Assembly (NCBI GenBank): GCA_934717185.1
Contig: CAKUYQ010000021.1
Location: 1-47,552, forward strand
DNA from: an uncultured Bacteroidales bacterium
Lineage (GTDB): Bacteria; Bacteroidota; Bacteroidia; Bacteroidales; UBA932
Direction: 5' to 3'
DNA: 47,552 nt
This document shows, one piece after another, positions 42,751 through 47,552 of the stretch. Numbering within the stretch: the stretch's first letter is position 1; every line of letters starts with the position of its first letter. Under the pieces are notes generated by a model. The model saw only the letters and a program-made list of their open reading frames with translations, made no database searches and was not told the DNA's origin. The translations under genes were made by a program, and so were the position numbers.

Positions 42751-43839
42751 ATGAAAGCATATAATTTTAATGCCGGCCCTTGCGTTTTACCAAAGGAGGC
42801 AATTGAATCTGCAATTGCAGCAATCAGAGATTTTGACAACACAGGAATAGGTATTCTTGAGATTTCTCACCGTACACCGGGTTGGGAGAGGATTATGTCC
42901 GAGACCTTCCAACTTTGGAGAGACCTTTTGAATATTCCCGACAATTACGAGATTATTCTTCTTGGCGGTGGTGCTTCAACCCAGTTCTTTGAAGTTCCTG
43001 CCAACCTTTTGGAGAAGAAAGCAGCTTACCTTCAGACAGGTGTTTGGGCAAAGAAAGCTGCCAAAGAGGCTAAACTGTTTGGTGAGGTTGAGATAGTAGC
43101 ATCATCAGAGGACAAAAACTATACATATATCCCTAAAGGATATACCATCCCTACAGATGCAGACTATTTCCACATTACAACCAACAATACAATTTACGGT
43201 ACCGAGATTAAAGAGGATATAGACTGCCCTATCACCTTGGTAGCAGATATGTCATCCGATATTATGAGCCGTCCTGTAGATGTTACAAAATACGGTATGA
43301 TCTACGGTGGTGCACAGAAGAATGTTGGTCCTGCAGGTGTAACTTTCGTTATCATAAGAAAAGACCTTCTTAACAAAGTAAGCCGCAAGAACCCTACAAT
43401 GGTTAACTACGCAACACATTGCCCGGAGGAGGCTAAGAACAAATCTATGTTCAACACCCCTCCTGTATTCCCTATCTTTGTTATGCACGAGACCCTTAAA
43501 TGGGTTAAAGAACAGGGTGGCGTAGCTGAGATGAACAGACGTAACAACGAGAAAGCCAACCTTCTATACGGCGAGATAGACAGAAACCCTATGTTCAAAG
43601 GTACAGCCGTTAAAGAGGACCGTTCAATAATGAACGTATGCTTTGTTATGGCTGAGGGCTACGAGCAGTATGAGCAGGAGTTCCTTGCATACGCAAAGGC
43701 ACAGGGAATGGTTGGTATTAAGGGCCACCGTTCAGTTGGCGGATTCCGTGCATCTATCTACAACGCATGTACAATTGAGGCAGTTCAGGCACTTGTTAAC
43801 TGCATGAGAGAGTTTGCAGAGTCTAAAGGTGTTAAATAA
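42751..43839 (+). CDS. serC: Phosphoserine aminotransferase
   Basis: A 362-residue PLP enzyme converting 3-phosphohydroxypyruvate and glutamate to phosphoserine. N-terminal NFNAGPCVLP and ISHRTPGWE are typical; the PLP lysine is K190 in YGGAQKNVGPAG; TTNNTIYGTE binds cofactor. It is followed by serA after 17 bp in the same operon. Confidence 0.96.
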   Translation: MKAYNFNAGPCVLPKEAIESAIAAIRDFDNTGIGILEISHRTPGWERIMSETFQLWRDLLNIPDNYEIILLGGGASTQFFEVPANLLEKKAAYLQTGVWAKKAAKEAKLFGEVEIVASSEDKNYTYIPKGYTIPTDADYFHITTNNTIYGTEIKEDIDCPITLVADMSSDIMSRPVDVTKYGMIYGGAQKNVGPAGVTFVIIRKDLLNKVSRKNPTMVNYATHCPEEAKNKSMFNTPPVFPIFVMHETLKWVKEQGGVAEMNRRNNEKANLLYGEIDRNPMFKGTAVKEDRSIMNVCFVMAEGYEQYEQEFLAYAKAQGMVGIKGHRSVGGFRASIYNACTIEAVQALVNCMREFAESKGVK

Positions 43840-43856
43840 TTGAGGAGGATATAACA

Positions 43857-44777
43857 ATGAAAGTATTAGTTGCTACAGAAAAACCCTTCTCAAAAGTTGC
43901 AGTAGAGGGGATTAAAAAGATAGTAGAAGAGGCAGGCTACGAGTTTGCAGCCCTTGAAAAATACACATCTGCAGATGAACTTCTAAAGGCTGTTGCAGAT
44001 GTAGACGCACTTATAGTACGTTCAGACAAGGTTACAAGAGATGTTGTAAACGCAGCAAAGAACCTTAAGATTGTTGTAAGAGCCGGTGCAGGTTTCGATA
44101 ACTTAGACCTTGCGGCCTGCACAGAGAGAGGTATTGTTGCAATGAACACTCCGGGACAGAACTCAAACGCAGTTGCAGAGCTTGCTATCTGCTTTATGAT
44201 CTATATGTCAAGAAACCAACTTACTCCGGGTACAGGTTCTGAGCTTAAAGGTAAAACCCTTGGTATACAGGCATACGGCCACGTTGGCAGACTTGTAGCA
44301 GACCATGCAAGAGGATTTGGAATGAAGATTATGGCATTTGATCCGTTTGTTCCTGCAGAGGCAATGGAGAAAGAGGGTGTTATTGTTGCCAAAGATCTTA
44401 AAGATCTCTACTCAAACTCTAACTTTGTTTCATTGCATATACCTGCAACAGAGCAGACCAAGAACTCTATTGGGTACGACCTTCTTTCACTTATGCCAAA
44501 AGGCGGCTGCCTTGTTAACACTGCCCGCAAAGAGGTTATTAACGAGGAGGGGCTTGTTAAAGCTCTTGAAGAGAGAGAGGATCTTAAATATATCACAGAC
44601 GTTGCAACTGCAAACCACGCTGCAATAGCAGAGAAGTTTGGCAAGCGTGTATTTGGAACCCCTAAGAAGATGGGTGCAGAGACTGCTGAGGCCAACATGA
44701 ATGCAGGTCTTGCAGCTGCAAGCCAGATTGTGGATTTCTTTAAGACCGGGAACAAGAAGTTCCAAGTAAACAGATAA
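43857..44777 (+). CDS. serA: D-3-phosphoglycerate dehydrogenase
   Basis: A 306-residue NAD-dependent dehydrogenase for the first step of serine synthesis. It has no C-terminal ACT domain, so it is the short type. The Rossmann motif is AYGHVG rather than GxGxxG, and the catalytic region reads TPKKMGAETAEAN where most relatives have PHIG; both are usual for the Bacteroidales form as I recall. A GAGGAGG-like site precedes it. Between serC and the DUF1015 gene. Confidence 0.93.
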   Translation: MKVLVATEKPFSKVAVEGIKKIVEEAGYEFAALEKYTSADELLKAVADVDALIVRSDKVTRDVVNAAKNLKIVVRAGAGFDNLDLAACTERGIVAMNTPGQNSNAVAELAICFMIYMSRNQLTPGTGSELKGKTLGIQAYGHVGRLVADHARGFGMKIMAFDPFVPAEAMEKEGVIVAKDLKDLYSNSNFVSLHIPATEQTKNSIGYDLLSLMPKGGCLVNTARKEVINEEGLVKALEEREDLKYITDVATANHAAIAEKFGKRVFGTPKKMGAETAEANMNAGLAAASQIVDFFKTGNKKFQVNR

Positions 44778-44815
44778 AACTGTCTAAAAGTATTAAAAAT
44801 TTATAAAAAGATAAA

Positions 44816-46057
44816 ATGGTAAAAGTAAAACCTTTTGCAGCTATCAGACCTCCCAAGGCTATTGTAAAGGAGGTGGCTTCGCGTCCTTACGACGTTCTTA
44901 ACTCACAAGAGGCACAGGCAGAAGCAGGGGAGAAATCCCTGCTTCATATCATTAAACCGGAGATAGACTTTCATCCTATCATAGACGAGCACTCACAGCC
45001 TGCATACGACAAAGCTGTTGAGAACTTTAAGAAATGGCAGGAGAGAGGCTGGTTGGTTCAGGATCCCGCAGAATACTACTATGTATATGCCCAGACAATG
45101 GATGGACGCACCCAGTACGGTCTTGTTGTTGGTGCAAACGTAGAGGATTATCTTACAGGCAAGATCAAAAAGCATGAACTTACCCGCAAAGATAAAGAGG
45201 AGGACAGAATGATTCATGTTAGAATACAGAATGCCAACATTGAGCCTGTTTTCTTTGCTTATCCCGACAATGCCGAGATTAACGCCATTGTAGAGAATGT
45301 TGTAAAGAGCAAACCTGCCGAGTACGACTTTGTGGCAGAGGATGGCTTCGGGCATCATTTCTGGGTAATAGACGACAAAAAGACCATAGACAAGATAACC
45401 GAGATCTTTGCCGGCATCCCTGCATTCTACGTTGCAGACGGTCACCACAGAACAGCTGCTGCCGCTCTTGTAGGCGAAGAGAAGAGAAAACAGAACCCTC
45501 ATCATACAGGTAACGAGGAGTACAACTACTTTATGGCTGTTGTATTCCCTGAGAGCCACCTAAAGATCATAGACTACAACCGTGTTGTAAAGGATCTTAA
45601 CGGAATGACTCCGGAGCAGTTCCTTGAGGCTCTTAAGAAGGATTTTGATGTTGTTGAGAAGGGTACAGAGATCTATAAGCCTAATCATCTTCACAACTTC
45701 TCTATGTATCTTGGCGGAAAGTGGTACTCACTGCAGGCTAAGCCGGGTACATATAACGATTCAGACCCTATTGGCGTTCTTGACGTTACCGTCCTTTCTA
45801 ATCTTGTATTCGACAAATTGTTGGATATTAAAGACCTTAGGACATCCAAGAGAATAGACTTTGTAGGCGGTATCCGCGGTCTTGGCGAGCTTAAGAAACG
45901 TGTGGATTCAGGGGAGATGGCTGCTGCATTTGCCCTATATCCTGTTTCAATGAAACAACTTATAGATATTGCAGATACAGGAAACATCATGCCGCCTAAG
46001 ACTACATGGTTTGAACCTAAACTACGTAGCGGTTTGGCAATACATAAATTAAGCTAA
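44816..46057 (+). CDS. DUF1015 family protein
   Basis: A 413-residue cytoplasmic protein of the DUF1015 family, with PPKAIVKEVASRPYDVLNSQEA near the start, YYVYAQTMDGRTQYGLV, and VADGHHRTAAA in the middle (a His-rich putative active site). Its reaction is not established. It often follows serC-serA in Bacteroidales, so a link to serine or 3-phosphohydroxypyruvate metabolism is likely. 38 bp after serA; ends at a terminator. Confidence 0.9.
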   Translation: MVKVKPFAAIRPPKAIVKEVASRPYDVLNSQEAQAEAGEKSLLHIIKPEIDFHPIIDEHSQPAYDKAVENFKKWQERGWLVQDPAEYYYVYAQTMDGRTQYGLVVGANVEDYLTGKIKKHELTRKDKEEDRMIHVRIQNANIEPVFFAYPDNAEINAIVENVVKSKPAEYDFVAEDGFGHHFWVIDDKKTIDKITEIFAGIPAFYVADGHHRTAAAALVGEEKRKQNPHHTGNEEYNYFMAVVFPESHLKIIDYNRVVKDLNGMTPEQFLEALKKDFDVVEKGTEIYKPNHLHNFSMYLGGKWYSLQAKPGTYNDSDPIGVLDVTVLSNLVFDKLLDIKDLRTSKRIDFVGGIRGLGELKKRVDSGEMAAAFALYPVSMKQLIDIADTGNIMPPKTTWFEPKLRSGLAIHKLS

Positions 46058-46100
46058 TTCTTAATTACCACTAATTAGCTTACGGTTCATAAATAAAAAG

Positions 46101-46147
46101 AAGCCGGCCTCAAGTCGCTTTGACTTTTCGGCCGGCCCCTTTTTTAT
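46101..46147. terminator. Bidirectional terminator
   Basis: GCCGGCC (46103-46109) and GGCCGGC (46130-46136) with an inner AAGTC/GACTT stem, followed by TTTTTT on plus and preceded by AAATAAAAAG, which is a short T-rich run on minus. It sits between convergent genes. Confidence 0.85.
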
Positions 46148-46166
46148 TTATACTGTTTCTATAATA

Positions 46167-47552
46167 CTAATCATCGTAGTACCTCCTATCTTTTACAGCC
46201 TTAAAGTAAGAATCCCACTCAGCAGTATATAAGTCGAGTATATTTGGTGTAACATACAGCGTACAATTAGTCTTGTAGGATTCAGGAAAAGCATTCTCCC
46301 CTAATGTAGGGACATTCGTTGCATGACATTCTATTTTACGCATGTTGTCTGTAGCCCTAAAAGCATCTTTCTCTATACTCTGCAAACTCATTGGGAAAAA
46401 TATCCTTCTCACAGAGGATTCGGCAAAAGCTTGTCCACCAATTTTCTCCAAATTATGAGGCAATATAACATAATCAAGATTTTTACAGCCGCAGAAAGCA
46501 TTAAACGGAATATCTTTTAAAAATGGACAACTGTACATATTAACATCTGTAAGTCCGTCACAAGCCATAAATACCTCATCTCCTAACCTCTCCAATTCAT
46601 TAGGAAGAACAAATTCCTCTTCACCTGCTTTATGAGTAAGAGATTTACACTCATAAAAGGCTCTTTCACCTATAAATGTAATATTATCATGAAGCGTTAC
46701 AGACTTAAGCTGCAAACAGCTGTTAAACATCCAACTGTCTATCTTTGTAACACCGGCAGGAACTGTAAACTCCTTTATATTACATCTGTCAAATGCCGCC
46801 TCTCCTATAAAGGTGATATCATCATGCAATTTTATAGTTTCCAAATTACTAGATTCAAATGCATAAGCTCCAATTGTTTTAACTGAGGCAGGAACCTCCA
46901 AGTCTATAATTCCTGAATGGTAGAAACAACTTGCAGGGATTTCTGTTACACCATCCGGGATATTTATGGCTTTAACCTTCTTACTCTCCTCCAACATCCA
47001 TCTGCCTAATTCCCTAACTGTAGATGGCAATGTCAATTTCTCCAATGCGGTGCACATTGCAAATGCAGCCTCTCCAACTTTAATAAGCCCCTTAGGCAAA
47101 ACAATCTCTTTAAGTATAGTATTTGTCGCGCCATAGAAAGCTAGTGCTCTATCCGGTATCTCTGTTAGATCTGTGCCGGCAATATCCAAACATTCAAGGT
47201 TTGCAAGACTTTCTCTTATGAATGTAAAATCATCCTCCCCTAATGTACCTGTAATTCTAAGTTCCTTAATATCTGCAATGGTAACACCCTCCAAAGCAGC
47301 CTCCAAGCCTCCGGCATGAGCTACTTCAACTGTCACACCGTTAAAATATTCAAACGCTCTCGATGCAGAAAACTCTTTTCCGTTGCTTGTAATAAGGGTT
47401 ACCTTTAAGATTGCTTTCTCCCCGTTACTTACTCCCGCTGCCTCTATCTTAACCTTTGCATTGTCATCATATTTGCCATCTGTAAAGGTTGGTGCAGTTA
47501 CGGTTACTCTCCATGGTGAACCTGCTTTTGTATAAATATCCATTCCTGTACC
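46167..47552 (-). CDS. BspA-like leucine-rich-repeat protein (5' end outside window)
   Basis: The frame stays open through the right edge, so at least 461 residues are present and the N-terminus is missing. About ten LRR_5-type units run through the body (for example ITFIGEAAFDRCNIKEFTVP, VTKIDSWMFNSCLQLKSVTL, ITFIGERAFYECKSL). The visible N-terminal part (VTVTAPTFTDGKYDDNAKVKIEA) looks like a beta-sandwich of the kind found on surface proteins. Such proteins are surface-exposed or secreted binding proteins. Convergent with the DUF1015 gene. Confidence 0.82.
   Translation of the reverse strand, partial: GTGMDIYTKAGSPWRVTVTAPTFTDGKYDDNAKVKIEAAGVSNGEKAILKVTLITSNGKEFSASRAFEYFNGVTVEVAHAGGLEAALEGVTIADIKELRITGTLGEDDFTFIRESLANLECLDIAGTDLTEIPDRALAFYGATNTILKEIVLPKGLIKVGEAAFAMCTALEKLTLPSTVRELGRWMLEESKKVKAINIPDGVTEIPASCFYHSGIIDLEVPASVKTIGAYAFESSNLETIKLHDDITFIGEAAFDRCNIKEFTVPAGVTKIDSWMFNSCLQLKSVTLHDNITFIGERAFYECKSLTHKAGEEEFVLPNELERLGDEVFMACDGLTDVNMYSCPFLKDIPFNAFCGCKNLDYVILPHNLEKIGGQAFAESSVRRIFFPMSLQSIEKDAFRATDNMRKIECHATNVPTLGENAFPESYKTNCTLYVTPNILDLYTAEWDSYFKAVKDRRYYDD

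Overview
This window reads as chromosome of a member of the order Bacteroidales (family not resolvable by eye). The evidence is a SusC/SusD pair, a one-protein hybrid two-component regulator, lipoproteins of fimbrillin type, adjacent serC-serA-DUF1015, candidate promoters of the TAnnTTTG type, and few Shine-Dalgarno sequences. No tRNA, rRNA, CRISPR array, transposase or integrase was seen.

Region 1 (about 1-12,833, + strand) is a defence island. After a gene remnant (170-382) and a small XRE regulator comes a tightly packed set: type III-like DNA methyltransferase, DUF1016/YhcG-type nuclease, type III Res-like helicase-nuclease, a 75-residue protein, a DndD-like SMC ATPase, and a HerA-type ATPase whose N-terminus resembles DndE. 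No phosphorothioation genes (dndA, dndC) are present, so Dnd-like parts appear to be wired to a methylation module. Directly behind it, in much more AT-rich DNA, is a Gabija-like pair (OLD-family ATPase/TOPRIM nuclease plus a UvrD-like helicase).

Region 2 (13,114-29,578, - strand) is a sialic-acid-type utilisation locus. Transcribed right to left it runs: GntR/FadR regulator, SSS symporter with an extracytoplasmic N-terminal domain, N-acetylneuraminate lyase, SusC, SusD, GH33 sialidase lipoprotein, lyxose/mannose-isomerase-type cupin, secreted metallophosphoesterase, DUF4432 mutarotase-like protein, exported YhcH-type protein, and an FGGY (xylulokinase-like) kinase. A palindrome TTGTC-A-GACAA lies before gntR and a near copy lies before the symporter. 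The ManNAc-processing enzymes are absent; an isomerase/kinase pair is present instead.

Region 3 (29,758-42,490) has an orphan DUF2442-XRE protein, a secreted beta-helix protein, a TPR-type hybrid two-component system, and two parallel modules of a 45-47-residue peptide followed by a fimbrillin-like lipoprotein. Three promoters here share TTTTG-N4-GAT-N2-TCCTA. yigZ-like/pyrB and pyrI lie between the two modules and are separated by repeat elements.

Region 4 (42,751-47,552) is housekeeping (serC, serA, DUF1015) followed by a convergent BspA-like leucine-rich-repeat gene cut by the window edge.

The most unusual non-coding signal is a family of intergenic composites that mostly begin just after stop codons. 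They are built from degenerate GGCKTTRGC hexamer arrays, GTAAAGAAA arrays and TATAGTTTATAG stretches, and often close with an inverted hexamer array. Two of them contain a 175-bp foldback element in the same order and orientation, and one of these also carries a 71-bp hairpin element found a second time upstream of the yigZ-like gene.
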